Assembly: GCA_016271365.2 (NCBI GenBank)
Contig: JADMNL010000028.1
Coordinates: 56,748,001 to 56,812,000, forward strand
Length of the DNA: 64,000 bases
Origin: Neoceratodus forsteri
Taxonomy: Eukaryota > Chordata > Ceratodontiformes > Ceratodontidae
Direction of reading: 5' to 3'
A program made the position numbers and the translations under genes. The stretch's first letter is position 1. Each line of letters begins with the position of its first letter. Below the pieces are notes generated by a model, which saw only the letters and a list, made by a program, of their open reading frames with translations, was not told the DNA's origin and did no database searches. Positions 10,114 through 21,058 of this stretch are shown here, in pieces.

Positions 10114-11930
10114 CATCGTATTTGAGATATTGCACCAACATTTGCATTTCCTCTGCTTAGGGCAATTGAACCTTGTTCTGACTGAAAACTTCACATTCCC
10201 CCTGCTTGAACACTTTTGTGTCACACAGCCCCATTTAAACTGATGTAGACTTATAACTTAGACTGTTACCATGTTTTCCAGACTTGTACTTTAGCCTTTT
10301 AAAGCACTTTCCAGACTTTACTCTATGCTAACTCTGAATCCTGTCAGCTTCTGGATTGTTTGCAATAACTGGGGTGTCTCACTCTCAGCTCCCAACTCCT
10401 AGCTTTCCATTCTTTCCTGAGAAACCACTTTGTTGATAAACACTGCTTAGCATTTACACTTGAAAATCGGCCAGCAGCTCAAACATTAACCTTGTACTGT
10501 AAAACATAACATTGTCCGGAAAATCTGATCTAGTCCCTTGCTCTGGATTTTGCACTTCTAAGAAAACCTGGCATAATAACAGTCTGTACATTGTGTACTC
10601 ACAGCTGTGAAGATGTGTCTTGTTTCAGACACTGGACCCACAGAAATGTTCAGGCTTCCTCTCAGGAAGAGAAATTGTAGAAAACCTTCGTGAACCTTTT
10701 CAGGCAACTAGAAAACATCCTGGACTGCACATGGAATGGCCTTGCAATCCAAACGAATTACCAGTCCTTTTTCCCTCCCCTCCCTGGGGAGAACAGCAAG
10801 AATCCTGTGATGAAACAGTCTCCACTACTTCAAATGGCAGACTGGAATAGACCAGACTAGGGAGAGAAAAATCAGGGCCCACTGGGAAGCAGTCCACAGG
10901 CAGAGAACTGCTCTGCCCTTCCTCTCACTTCAAACTCTCAGCTCTAACTGACTGTGTTCTAACATTCCATCCCCCACTCCAGCCAGCTGTGGCTCATGCT
11001 GCTGCGAGAATTCTAAAGTGACATCATCTCGCTCCTCTCAGCTGAAGCTAAGTAAACAAATTCTGGTCAGATCCACCAGGGCTGCATAACAAAGTTAGGG
11101 AAGTTGTGTGGAATTGTTAAGGAGGTGTGGAGAAACAACACAATGATTTGTAAGTAGTACAATTTGTTTTAGTGTCTGTTCTAAGTAAGACATACACATT
11201 ATTAGGAAAATATGGCGGTGTGTAAGTAAGTAAGTAAACATTTATTTATTTAAGGCACACTTCCAAAGCTCAGGGTACCTTTACAATATCAGTCATTTAA
11301 TGGAAGGAATAGGAAGCTTACAAAAGAACCCCAGAGCAAATGCCACCGATGTATGTGTTATCCCAGATGATATTGGCCAGACAGCCAAATTTTAAAGAAA
11401 ACACAATTGCACATATCCCAATAATGCAAAGCATCAAGGGAAACATATGCAAATCCCCATGATGGTACAGAAGGTGGCAGAACATGCAAAGTAATGGCTG
11501 GCATATGTTCAACCTTGGGATTATTGACACAGTTTTTTTTTTATTTGTTTTTTTTAAAGAGAAACAGGGCTTTTGCCCATGAGGTGATGTAAGTTATATT
11601 TAAGAAATGTGTTGACGTCAGGAGGTCAGGTGTAATGATGATGGACTGTTAGAGAAAATGTGATATTAACTTTCAGAGGGGGTCGCTTTTGATAAGGGCA
11701 ACGTAGTTATGCTTGTGATAATGGGAATATTAGGAAAGTATGAGGTCTACGCAGAAGTGGAGTACAAATATGCACAGTTTCATAAGTATGTGCTCAGAGT
11801 GCAGGCAAATGTGATATGCAGGTTTGTTTTAGAAACAGGTAAAAATAGCAATACATGCAATTAATAGAAAGATAGATAATTACATGAGACATATAGACAG
11901 AGAGAGAGAGAGAGACACAGACAAATAGGC
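10114..11930. other. Unassigned stretch with short simple repeats
   Basis: No gene recognised. A short GTAA microsatellite lies at 11219-11237. It is followed by CATTTATTTATTTAAGGCAC and a tract resembling the 3' end of an old LINE or SINE on the minus strand. A GA-rich microsatellite lies at about 11898-11916. Confidence 0.3.
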
Positions 11931-11931
11931 A

Positions 11932-12530
11932 GAATAGGAATGGCAGTGAAGTATTGAAGTAGCGCCAACTCCCCCCACCCTCGGACATAGACAGTCATTG
12001 GGTGTGTCTTTGAGTCAGTGCCCGTAGCGCTCATGCCATTTCACCTCACCCTACCCTGCAGACACAGATAAGAGTCAAAGTGTACCTTGGGGTTTTCAAA
12101 CTTTACACTCAACCCATTCCATAGGGAAATATGCTGAAATGGGTACAGTATAAGAGAATGGATTGAACTTTGGGGCTGAAGAGTCAAAGGCACACCTCTG
12201 TACCTGTCACTGGCTGCAGTGTGGGGATAGGGGTAGAATGGCGTGAGCATTACTGTTGACAATCCCAAGTCACTCCCCTGATGCCTGTCAGTCCCTATGC
12301 TGCAGGGTGTTATGGTCAGAAACCCTAATGCCCTGGGCGTTTCTTGGTATTTTCACTCCAAGTTTTCAGCATGGACTTTTTGTGACCCTACCGCATGAAC
12401 AGTGACACGATCAGTTCATTGGCTGAAAGGAGATTTTGCATAGCGACTGTGACATTTGGCACCACAGGTGCAAAAACACATTTTGAACAGGGCGTAAAAA
12501 ATGACAGCTGTACATTGCTTGTTTCAGTAA
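11932..12530 (+). mobile_element. Family P copy A, truncated
   Basis: From AGAATAGGAATGGCAGTGAA onward the sequence follows the left part of P copies B (from about 39410) and C (from about 60755) base for base with moderate divergence: the same ATGCCTGTCA blocks, the same CCCCATTCCATA palindrome centre, and the same GCACCACAGGTGCAAAAACA segment. It ends near 12530, after the first 297-bp-type palindrome half. The left TIR is replaced by a GA microsatellite. Confidence 0.7.
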
Positions 12531-12611
12531 CTGCTCAGCACATCTGTTGCATGACCTGCATATTGACATTTTATATTTGCTATGCAATGTTCTGCTGCTA
12601 TGTCTGAGGAA

Positions 12612-14140
12612 GTACCTTTCCTAGGTTGCAAGAACAGCCTCAGAGGAACACACACACACACACACACACACACACAGCAGAACACAGCTGCAAAATGATT
12701 AGATTGTCTACAAGATCTATTTTCCATGCAAGACACAAGCAATTGAATCAAAGCACACACACACACACACCCAGAACACAGCGGCAAAATGATTAGATTT
12801 GTCTACAAGCAGTATCTTTTATGCAAGTTGGAGCACGGGGGGGGGTTAAGGTTGGAGATCAGTTATGCTCCATGACATAACCACGTGGTCAAAATATTAA
12901 ACATTTTAAAATAAACATAAATGCAAAAATAACCATTTCAAGAAGAAAATGCAGACTGTGACACCTAACAGTTGTAGGATAAGTTAGAGCATCTGGACTT
13001 ATTTGCTACATATGCATCTTAATTGCTAAGGGTCTTGACCATGTTCACCCTTCCTCAAGCCAGGCTAGCTGCAATATTGAGCAATAACATGGATGGAAAA
13101 ATTGTGCCATATTTTCCACAAGAAGTTAACATTTTAAAAGACAGTGCTGTAGACAGAGAAGCAGCATGTGTGGTGAATCATCATGCCAGCAAGATATGTT
13201 CTAGTTCGTTCCATAAGGCTAACCAGTGGGAGAAGAGGAAAGGATAGAACTCTAAAACAGAACCATTTAGTCCATTTGTGATTTAAAGTTGCATGATGGA
13301 AATGCGGCTTCCAGAACTGGACGTCATATTCCAAATGAGGCCTCACCAGTGATCTACACAGTGGCATCACTACCTCCTTCCTTCTGCAGGTAATACCTGT
13401 CCCTGTGCACCACAGCATTCCACTGGCTCTTCGCACAGCTTTGGTACATTGTTTAGCCACCTTTAGGTCATCCAATATGATTAGACCCCAAATCCCTTTC
13501 CATTTTGATGTCCATTTGCCCCTCCCCCCATAATCATTCCCTGGGTTCCTGCAACCTTTCCTTATTCAGCAGGCAGGTGTTCCCAGGGCGTAGTGAATTT
13601 GCATCCAGGAATAGGGAGGAGATACCTCATCATTTCTACCTTTCCTAGGTTGCAAGAACAGTCTCAGAGGAACACACACGCACACACACACTCACACACA
13701 GAGGAGAACACAACTGCAAAATGAATAGATTGTCTACTAGCACTGTTTTCTATGCAAGACACAAGCAACTGAATCAAAAGTACACACACAGACACGTACA
13801 CCAGAACACAGCGGCAAAATGATTAGATTTTTCTACAAGCACTATCTTCTATGCAAGTTGGGGTGGGGGGGTTAAGGCTGGAGATCAGTTATGGTCCATG
13901 ACATAACCACATGGTCGGAATATTAAATATTTTAAAATAAACATAAATTCAAAAGTAGCCATTTCAAGAAGAAAATGCAAACTGTGACACTTAACAGTTG
14001 TAGGTAAGTTAGCGCATTTGGACTTATTTGCTGCATATACATCTCAATTGCTAAGGGGTCCTGATCATGTTAACACTTCCTCAAGCCAAGCTAGCTACAG
14101 TATGTCTAGCAATAACATGAATGGAAAGATTATGCATATG
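12612..14140 (+). repeat. Direct tandem duplication, about 1.03-kb unit
   Basis: The block starting CCTTTCCTAGGTTGCAAGAA at 12616 recurs at 13649 and stays alignable for about 490 bp, through the CA microsatellites, the GGCAAAATGATTAGATT words, the G-run, and GACATAACCACRTGG, to AGCAATAACATGRATGG. The second half of unit 1 (13110-13640) contains a CR1 fragment. Each unit also repeats the CAGAACACAGC.GCAAAATGA segment twice internally. No coding function is evident. Confidence 0.8.
13258..13545 (-). mobile_element. CR1 LINE fragment inside the tandem duplication
   Basis: The minus strand encodes DDLKVAKQCTKAVRRASGML, CRRKEVVMPLCRSLVRPHLE and YDVQFWKPHF. This is the block just downstream of the RT palm in CR1 ORF2, where family members read 'DDLKV..QC.KAVRKA...LGC..RGITSR..EV..PLY.SLVRPHLEYCVQFW.PH'. 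Both ends are cut, and no tail is present. Confidence 0.85.
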
Positions 14141-14811
14141 AATACTTATTAATTATACTATATATACTCTAAGACTCAAAGTGTGTCTCCTTTGGCTGAC
14201 ATGATGTCTGTGGTTTATTTGAAACAAAAGACAATGTAACAAGACACTAGCCGCCACCCGGAGCTATTAAACAATAGAGCAAACTGCATTCTGTGAAGAT
14301 TGCCTGGGACAAGATGCAATAAAAAAACCTGAATAGCAGGTTCCAGGGAGTATAAAACCACCAGGAATGTTAGAAAAAACTCCCCTCCCCACTCATTCAC
14401 AGGTGTCAATCAATGTATTTGTCAACCATACTGGTTAATTTTCTTGGTTCTCTCACAGTAAAAATGTGAAACTACATCTGTGATATTTTAAATGAGTGAT
14501 AAATGGCATATCCAAGGGGATGGCAGCTCTGATAGTCAGTTGTTCCAACATGATAGATTCTCCTCATGCCCCTCCCATGAAAATGAAAGCATAGTGCATG
14601 CAACAGACCTTAGGAACATCACATTTTTTTATGTCAGCTCTGATCTGTTCAGTCTTACCTTTTTCCTAGCTCAGTCTATAATATCAGTGAAAAGAAAGTA
14701 GGAAAACAAAATGCCCAGCCTTTTGCTTCTACAAGTAGTTGTTAATTGAAGCTGGTATATTTTAACATGTGCAAGACAACTCCACCCACAACTTCCCTAA
14801 CACAGACAAAT
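14141..14811. other. Unassigned stretch
   Basis: No recognisable gene or repeat family. Composition is AT-rich with short open frames only. Confidence 0.25.
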
Positions 14812-15275
14812 GGCTTTAGAAGAAGAAGAAGAAGAATCAGAATCAGCATTTATATAACGCTTTCATACACAGTGTATCCCAAAGTGCTTTACAAGCAATA
14901 CTAAACTGGTAGTGAAGTGACTGAATGTGTGGTGGTGGCCATATCACACATCATCTCCTACACATAGCCTGGATAATTGCATAAACCGGTTTATGGGAAG
15001 GGGAATGTTGGCCAGGACACCAGGAATGTTCCCTACTCTTTGCAAAGAGTGCCCTGGGTTCTTTTACTTCCACCTCAGCACCCACCAGGACAACACCAGG
15101 ATGGGCAGAAGGGACCTTGGTTTAACTTCTCAACTGAAGGATGACACACCCCAGCAGTACAGCACTCAGATGCCAGCGATTTTTAGGTGCAAGTCCAATC
15201 CTGGTGTGGGACGAGAACTCACAACCTTCTGGTCCAGAGGTGAATGTACTACCAACTGAGCCACGCTGACACCGC
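14812..15275 (-). mobile_element. tRNA-derived SINE
   Basis: On the minus strand the element begins near 15275 with a tRNA-like head: GGCTCAGTTGGTAGTACATT (A-box-like) and GGTTGTGAGTTCTCGTCCC (B-box-like). These are the internal RNA polymerase III promoter of a tRNA SINE. Its 3' part reads TTGTAAAGCACTTTGGGATA and GCGTTATATAAATGC, and it ends in a CTT/TTC microsatellite tail (GAA repeats at 14820-14835 on the plus strand). SINEs are non-coding and are mobilised by a partner LINE. I cannot name the partner. Confidence 0.7.
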
Positions 15276-15874
15276 ATTAGTGCTCACTGATGTGTCAACA
15301 TCCCGTTTCTAGTGTCCCTGATAAAATAAAATAAAAAATACAGTTGAGATTTTTTTTAATGTCAGCCCTGATCAAAATAGCTTTTAAAATCACCAATTGT
15401 TTTCTTGTTCAATGTTTTCTTCTCTCCTTTTACTGATAGTACAAAATGACCATAGCTATTTCTTCCAACAATACATGAAAGAAACCCCTATGATATATAT
15501 CACTGTTTTGCAAAATGTATCCCTTACAATTTTTCTTATTTGCAAGACAGCATATATTTATCCTAACACATCTGTCCTACTGCACATTCTAAACACTATC
15601 CCTACCAACTTGCCACATATAAACTCAATTAAATTAAACAAAATTCTGAGCACTAACCATTATTCATTCCCCATTCCATTTACAACACTGCCACACATAT
15701 GTAATACATACTTCTCAAACCTTAAAAACAATACACTTTATCATCAAATGTCTGTGTTTACCAAGTACTGTGCCCATGATTAAAATAATTTGAACCCCCT
15801 CCCCCAAAAAATGTGCCCTCACATGAACCTGCATGTTTAACTGTAAAGAGAATTAAAAAATGCATTTCTAATGT
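15276..15874. other. Unassigned AT-rich stretch
   Basis: A 128-codon open frame (15397-15783) is present, but it is very AT-rich, lacks family motifs and sits among repeats, so I treat it as accidental. Confidence 0.25.
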
Positions 15875-16062
15875 ATTTCTGTATAGCACAGTGGTTTAAG
15901 GCTCTGAGCTGCAAATCTGGTGACTTCCAACAGACCAGACCTGGGTGTGAATCCCACAGTTTCCACTTGCATACTGTGTGACCCTGAGCAAGTCACTTAA
16001 CTTCCCTGTGCTCCCAGGTTGCACCTGTAGAAAAGCTTTCAGCTTAGTGTGCTACTCCTGGT
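15875..16062 (+). mobile_element. MIR-like CORE-SINE
   Basis: A tRNA-like head (GTATAGCACAGTGGTTTAAG, then GGTGTGAATCCCAC as B box) is followed by the conserved SINE core TACTGTGTGACCCTGAGCAA and GTCACTTAACTTCCCTGTGC. This core closely matches the MIR/CORE-SINE consensus shared across tetrapods. It is non-coding. The 3' LINE2-like tail is short or lost. Confidence 0.8.
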
Positions 16063-16124
16063 TAAACAACTAAATGCATTACTAACACCAATGCTTTCAC
16101 AGTGTTGAAACTTCTAGAAAGACA

Positions 16125-16125
<1 letters not shown>

Positions 16126-16159
<34 letters not shown>

Positions 16160-16178
16160 TAGATAGATAGATAGATAT
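16126..16178. repeat. Microsatellite (AT)n followed by (GATA)n
   Basis: About 15 AT dinucleotides run directly into GATA tetranucleotides, immediately to the left of the hairpin MITE. Confidence 0.95.
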
Positions 16179-16182
16179 CCGA

Positions 16183-16540
16183 TGCAAAAAACTTCATTAA
16201 TACATCATTTAGGGTTAAAACACAGAAAGTAAGGAAATGAGACCTTTAGAGGTTGCTCCTTCCCCCCTTGTGTACCCCCCATCCTCCCAAGATTGACACA
16301 CGATGTGGTATGCCATTGGGGTTGTGAGGTCTAAATGTCACCCCATTCCATGTGTAATGATATTCACAAGCCACAGTAAAGAAGAATGGGGTGACATTTA
16401 GGCCTCACAACCCCAAAGACACTCTGTCATCTGTCAATCTCGGGATGGTGGGAGGGTACATGGGGGGGCAACCCTAAAGGTCTCATTTCCTTACTTTTTG
16501 TGTTTTAATGTTAAATGATGCATTAACAATGATTTTTGAA
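16183..16540. mobile_element. Hairpin (foldback) MITE
   Basis: The segment is almost entirely one imperfect palindrome. The left arm (about 16200-16350) contains AAGTAAGGAAATGAGACCTT, a CCCCCCATCCTCCCA tract and TCTAAATGTCACCCCATTC. The right arm (about 16387-16530) is its reverse complement: GAATGGGGTGACATTTAGGC, GGTGGGAGGGTACATGGG and AAGGTCTCATTTCCTTACTT. The centre lies near 16365. It has no coding capacity. Such non-autonomous elements move with a transposase in trans. Its superfamily is not assigned, because no clear target duplication was found. Confidence 0.75.
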
Positions 16541-16745
16541 TAGAGTTTCCTTGCTTTTTGAGAAAGGATAGAAAAGTAGAAAGTTATGCAAGTTGGTGGG
16601 GGCCCTGCGATCCCACCAACTTGCAAATTTCTGCCTAACATAACAGTACAAGTACTGAATATCATATGTATTGCTGGGAGTGCATATGGTTGGGAGTGTG
16701 GTGCCTTTTGGGCCCCATAGTCCTACCGCTTCGAAATAAAACAAA
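16541..16745. other. Short spacer with local inverted repeat
   Basis: Contains GTTATGCAAGTTGGTGGG and, shortly after, CCCACCAACTTGCAAATT, a local hairpin at about 16584-16630. No gene. Confidence 0.4.
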
Positions 16746-16891
16746 GTTTCATTCATCAGAGTGGCGTAATTCCACACCTGTTTACATGTCAGACACCTAA
16801 CCACTGAAAATTACCTCCATGGCAGTAAGGCTAGGTGCCCTATAAATGTGAAGCCACTACTATAATGCAAAACATTATACGCAAAATTTCG
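16746..16891. repeat. Repeat X, first part (split by the LINE)
   Basis: CATTCATCAGAGTGGCGTAA through ATGCAAAACATTATACGCAA matches 21219-21356 (CATTCATCAGAGTGGCAGAA ... ATGCAAAACGCTCTCTGCAA). In the second copy the text continues directly into TAAACTGCACCACATGTTAT. Here that continuation appears only at 21056, after the LINE. The two copies therefore expose the empty insertion site. Confidence 0.7.
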
Positions 16892-17184
16892 TCATCATCA
16901 TCATCATCAAATCTTTATTTATTCAGGCGAACATCATTGAGCAAGGCTCATTTACAAGATGGACCTGATAAGGTCAAGGTTCAATAGTTGATACACAACA
17001 GATACATCATACACTTATATAAGACAGTTATACATACAGGGGAAAATAACGTTTATAAACACAGTGATGTACAGTAAATTCACATGATAAAAATGGTTAC
17101 AGGAAAGTTAAGCTAATATTTACAGTATGTACAGTATATACATATCCCAGTGGGGGCATGGCAGACACTCAACATAATGTAATA

Positions 17185-17484
17185 CTAGGATGGTGAAGGT
17201 ATTACTGGGTGCCATAAGATGGGGTGTCTGTCTGGAAGGAATATGCCATATATGGTTTGGAAGGAGATTTGTGAGATGACAATGCTAGCTCTAGTGGTAG
17301 CAATTGCATTTCTCTTTGAAGAAGACTGTACAGTGCTGTTTAAAGGATGCAAATGGAATGATATTGGACAGTTTAGGGATTTTTGTAGGGTGTTCCATGC
17401 TATAGCTAGAGAATAGCTGATTGCTGCCCTCCCTAGCCTGGTGTTGAATTTGGGCAATTTGAGCAGGATGATGTTGTTTGCTTC
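17185..17484 (-). pseudogene. LINE ORF2 C-terminal tail
   Basis: PKFNTRLGRAAISYSLAIAW followed by NTLQKSL matches the C-terminal block (FSY.AP.AWN.LPK.L) found at the end of ORF2 in L2/Rex1-type LINEs. It is in another frame from the RT and is followed by the 3' UTR. Confidence 0.7.
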
Positions 17485-18690
17485 TTAGGGCATAGGAGCT
17501 AGGAGAGGTCTGGGTGAAGCAGTCCAGGATATAGTTTGGAAGTTTTTGACAATGCTCTGAAATCCATAGTGCTGCATTTCTGTTCCTTCTGAGGTGAAGG
17601 AAACCCACCCAACTGCAGCATAAAGAAAGCAATGATGAGTATTAGATGGCAGATCTGTAATGAACTTTATTGCTCTATGATATAAGGTATCCAACTTGTG
17701 ATGGTAGGAGATGGGGCAGTGACTATAAAGGAAGTCTGCATAGTCAACAACTGATAGAAAAATGACCTGGACTAACCTCATCTTTGAGTCTCTGTTTAGG
17801 AAGGGTTTTAATCTATAGAGAAGGCCAAGCCTTTGGTGAAGCTTTTTTAACAGTTCTTCTAAATGATGAGTGAAGTCAAGTCTGTTGTCAATCCACACAT
17901 CTAGGTATTTGAAGTCTTCTACATACTCTAGATTTTCTCCAAGTATAGTGCATAGCTGGGGGAGAATGATTGGAGAGGATGTGCTGGTGGAGCTTTGATT
18001 TGTAAACATCATTGCTTTAGTTTTCTTTGCATTTAACAGAAGCTTTTTCTCGAGCAGCTGATATTGTAGCAAGGAGAATTCTGTTTGTAGGATTTCATGA
18101 GCAGCTGCAGGCGAAGGGTTGCTGACATACAGAACAGTGTCATCAGCAAAGAGGTGTACAGAGGAATTGGTAAGGGTTGAATCAATATTATTTATATAAA
18201 TGGCAAAAAGGATAGGACCCAGAATAGAACTTTGGGGGACTCCTCTTGACAGTGGTTTTAATGGGGATAGGTCACCTTCAGCTTTTACCTGCTGTGACCT
18301 ACGGTGAGATAACATCTGAACCACTTAAGGGAGGATGGATCTAGGCCAATGGAGTACAGAGAAGAAAGTAGTAGCTCGTGGTCCACAGTATCGAATGCAT
18401 TGCTCAGGTCCAGGAATACTGCACAGACATTATTCTTTTTATCTAATTCGGATTGCCAGTCATTTGTGACCTTGGCTAGTGCAGTGATAGTGCTATGCTT
18501 GGCCCTGAATCCAGATTGAGCTGGTTTAGGAGGTTAGCATTGTCAAGATACTCCCTTAACTGATTACTCACTAATTTCTCCAGCATCTTGGATAGCACTG
18601 GTAGAATGGAAATGGGCCTGTAATTATTAAGATCCATAGGGTCCCCTGATTTTAGAAGGGAACCACTTGGACTATCTTCCACAGTGTGGG
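17485..18690 (-). pseudogene. LINE reverse transcriptase domain
   Basis: The first part (18476-18682) reads KSGDPMDLNNYRPISILPVL and SKMLEKLVSNQLREYL, the RT finger blocks. The longest frame (17485-18324, 279 codons) carries GVPQSSILGPILFAIYINNI, SVHLFADDTVLYVSN with the catalytic FADD at 18139-18150, the thumb blocks KTKAMMF and KYLDVWIDNRLDF, and SVVDYADFLY. Motif A (LDLSNAFDT-type) lies in the broken zone 18330-18470. The Gln-Gly of GVPQG has become GVPQS. The enzyme performs target-primed reverse transcription. Frame breaks on both sides make it inactive. Confidence 0.9.
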
Positions 18691-19403
18691 AATAGAGCCA
18701 GAGTTTAGGGATAGGTTAAGAGGGTGTGTTAGGGGACTGCAAGTACATGGCATGCAATCTTTAGAAAGTAAGGGTCAGAGAGTCTGTCCCTGCGCTTTTT
18801 TGGTATCCAGTTGCCATAATAGATCCTCTACTTGTTTCAACAGTATAGATTTGAAGCTGAAGGAAGAGTCAACTTTCTGATCACCAGTGTAATGGGAGCT
18901 TAATTGTTCCCTCAGCAGGTTAGCTGGAGAGGTGTCAAAGCAAGGCCAGCCGTTGTGAAGTGGTTATTGAAGGCATCCAGAATTTCCATTTTGCCAGTGG
19001 TAGGGGCCATAACTGTTGTGTAATTGAGTTGGAAGGGGTGTTAGCATCCTGCCCCACCATACCCTTGATGGTGCCCCAAAACCTAACAGGATTATGGTAG
19101 GAAGAGTCAAGTTCAGCCAAGTAGAAGGCAGCCTTTGCATCTCTAACTTTCTTGGTGCATCTATTCAGACTTCCTAAAGATCATCCAGTCATTTGCATTC
19201 TAGGTTTCTTGCCATTTTCAGAGTTTGTCTCTCTCAGCAGTGCAGCTTTGAGGTCAGCTGTAAACCAACGACAGGATTTGTTTTATTGGATACTAGAGAT
19301 TGGGGCATGGGTGTTAAGGTCATTTATTATAATGTTATTTAGCACCTGCTGAACTTTTCAACAGAATGGGCAAGATAAAACTCTTGCCAGTGTGGGAAAT
19401 AAG

Positions 19404-20060
19404 CTAGATCATGCAAATATCCTTCAATATTGATGTTTTCTTGGATCTCCTCATGAGGAATTTTGCAGGGCTTGTTGTTATGCTGGTGGATCTTACCCCT
19501 GCGATATGGCAGTGATCACTTATATGCGAGAAGCACTCCAGCGTGTGGAATAGATGTGGTTTATTCACTAGCATGATATCAAGTAGTGTGCTGTTATTAC
19601 TATTCCTTGCATTAATTCTTGTTGGTTCATTAATTAGTGTGAACCCATATGTATCACAGAATGATACCAGAGGTGCAGCTTCCTGGGTAAGCCAGTTGAA
19701 ATTCAGGTCACCTAGAATAATGACTTCTTCAGTGCTGGGTTTGAGCAGGTTCCCCAGATGGGATAAGAGCTTGTGTTCAGCAGAGGGGGGTCTGTAGCAA
19801 CCAACTAGCTGAAAAGCTGCTGTATTGGGAGAGAGACTTTTAGGGATAGGCATTCAAACTCCTTGGGCATAGATGTTGCAGCAATATAGGATACAGCTAT
19901 ACGGATTTTGCATATAGGCTACTCCATCTCCCTTGTTTGGTGATCAGCTCTGAATAGCTGGTAGTTAGGTAGGTTAACATCCCTGTCTGCTGTGGTGGGT
20001 TTGAGCCATGTCTCAGATACAAAGAAAGTCTGGCAAGGTATGGGCAACCAGGCTTGTATC
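19404..20060 (-). pseudogene. LINE APE-type endonuclease domain
   Basis: The upstream piece (about 19,925-20,010) reads SETWLKPTTADRDVNLPNYQ and then LFRADH before a stop. The downstream frame (19404-19853) continues LVGCYRPPS, EEVIILGDLNFNWL, TLLDIMLVN and HISDHCHIAGV. These are the SETWL, YRPP, GDLN and SDH blocks of apurinic-like LINE endonucleases; the Asp-Asn of GDLN and the Ser-Asp-His are catalytic. The enzyme nicks the target DNA to prime reverse transcription. Premature stops separate the two pieces. Confidence 0.85.
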
Positions 20061-20147
20061 AGTGTGAGTTTTTCAGCAGACTGCATACATAAATATGAGG
20101 AAACTGAGGCCTTTAATTGAGGTTAGGTCTGATGGAGGGTGATACAT

Positions 20148-20483
20148 TCAGGGGTCAGGGTTGATTTCCACGTTACCAATACAGAGTAATAGAAAGAGCA
20201 GGAGTTTCATGAGGGCTGCCAGTGATAGGGAGAGGGGGCTGTCTTTGGTCCTCCTTCTTTTATTTGGTTGCCACTCTTTTGGGGTGTTCCCTGTGGGTTT
20301 AAGAGATTGTGTCGAGACACCAAATAGCAATTTGGTGGTTAGGCTTAGGGGGGATCTGTATATCCAGCAGTGGAGCCTTGGTTGAAATACATGTGTGGTG
20401 GTATGTGTCTCTTTATGGTGATCACACCACTGTAGTCGATGCAGCAATGGTAGAGCATATGTGAGGGTTTGAGCGTCAGCCAA
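20148..20483 (-). pseudogene. LINE leader ORF ending in a degenerate 2A-like peptide
   Basis: A 111-codon frame ends LLLFLLLCIGNVEINPDP and then a TGA at 20148-20150. The motif NVEINPDP (20151-20174) corresponds to the 2A consensus D-V/I-E-x-N-P-G-P. In viruses and several APE-type LINEs that sequence makes the ribosome skip the final Gly-Pro bond and release the leader from the downstream polyprotein. Here Asp has become Asn (GAC to AAC) and Gly has become Asp (GGC to GAC), each a single transition, so skipping should be lost. The start at 20483 is simply the first ATG. The leucine-rich stretch before the motif is typical of LINE-borne 2A leaders. The endonuclease follows downstream. Confidence 0.7.
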
Positions 20484-20903
20484 AGGGATGATTCAGAGAG
20501 ACTGGGCGGATGGATCACCCTAGTTTGTGTTGACAGGACATCTTCTTTGTGGAACCCATGGCTGACAGTGAAAGGATATCAAGTAAACTCCCCATTATAG
20601 AGAGCTATTGGTGAGTCGGCTATCGGGGAGTAGTGAAGTTACTGATTGGTTGGATCAGCAAGCCTAAATGCAGCCTGCCACACAGTGAATCAAACAAATG
20701 AGCCCACTTATAGCTACCAAAACAGGTTTCAAAATTCCAACAGCCCCAAACAATACCCTGCTAGCCCTTAATAGTAGAAGGAAAATAAATAACCTTCTAC
20801 CAAGTAGAATCCACAAGAAACAATGTAAAACAACAATAAGCTATTGTACTGTAGATCTGATTCTGTCCCCATTCTAGTTCCTTCTGAGAAGCCAAAGCAC
20901 TGA

Positions 20904-21058
20904 GTTCCAAACTCTGTGATTTCCCTTCTGCTACTTTCAAAATTAGACAGTTCCAAACTCTGTGACTTCCCTTGTGCTGCTTTCAAAATCAGACAGTTCC
21001 AAACTCTGTGACTTCCCTTGTGCTGCTTTCAAAATCAGACAGTTCCAAACTCTGTGTA
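20904..21058. repeat. 46-bp tandem repeat, about 3.3 copies
   Basis: GTTCCAAACTCTGTGAYTTC starts at 20904, 20950, 20996 and 21042, an exact period of 46 bp. Copies 2 and 3 are identical, so the amplification is recent or homogenised. The array falls inside the LINE insertion boundaries, at the LINE's 5' end. Confidence 0.95.

Larger units (their letters stand above)
16892..21055 (-). mobile_element. L2/Rex1-like (CR1 superclade) LINE, about 4.16 kb, near full length
   Basis: On the minus strand the order is: 4 x 46-bp repeats and 5' UTR (about 20500-21055), leader frame with a 2A-like motif (20148-20483), APE endonuclease (about 19400-20060), reverse transcriptase (17485-18690), C-terminal region (17185-17632), 3' UTR, and a TGA-repeat tail at 16892-16910. 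Both boundaries are set by the interrupted copy of repeat X. Frameshifts and stops break both the endonuclease and the RT, so it is inactive. L2 or Rex1 membership is a judgement from RT and endonuclease motif style. Confidence 0.8.

Noticed and set aside
14812..15275. A genuine tRNA gene on the minus strand
   Set aside because: Only the A-box and B-box-like head resembles a tRNA. It has no proper acceptor-stem closure and continues into a long SINE body with a simple-repeat tail.
15397..15783. 128-codon frame with hydrophobic stretches
   Set aside because: The region is strongly AT-rich and the composition alone explains Ile/Leu/Phe/Asn runs. There is no family motif, and it is flanked by SINEs.
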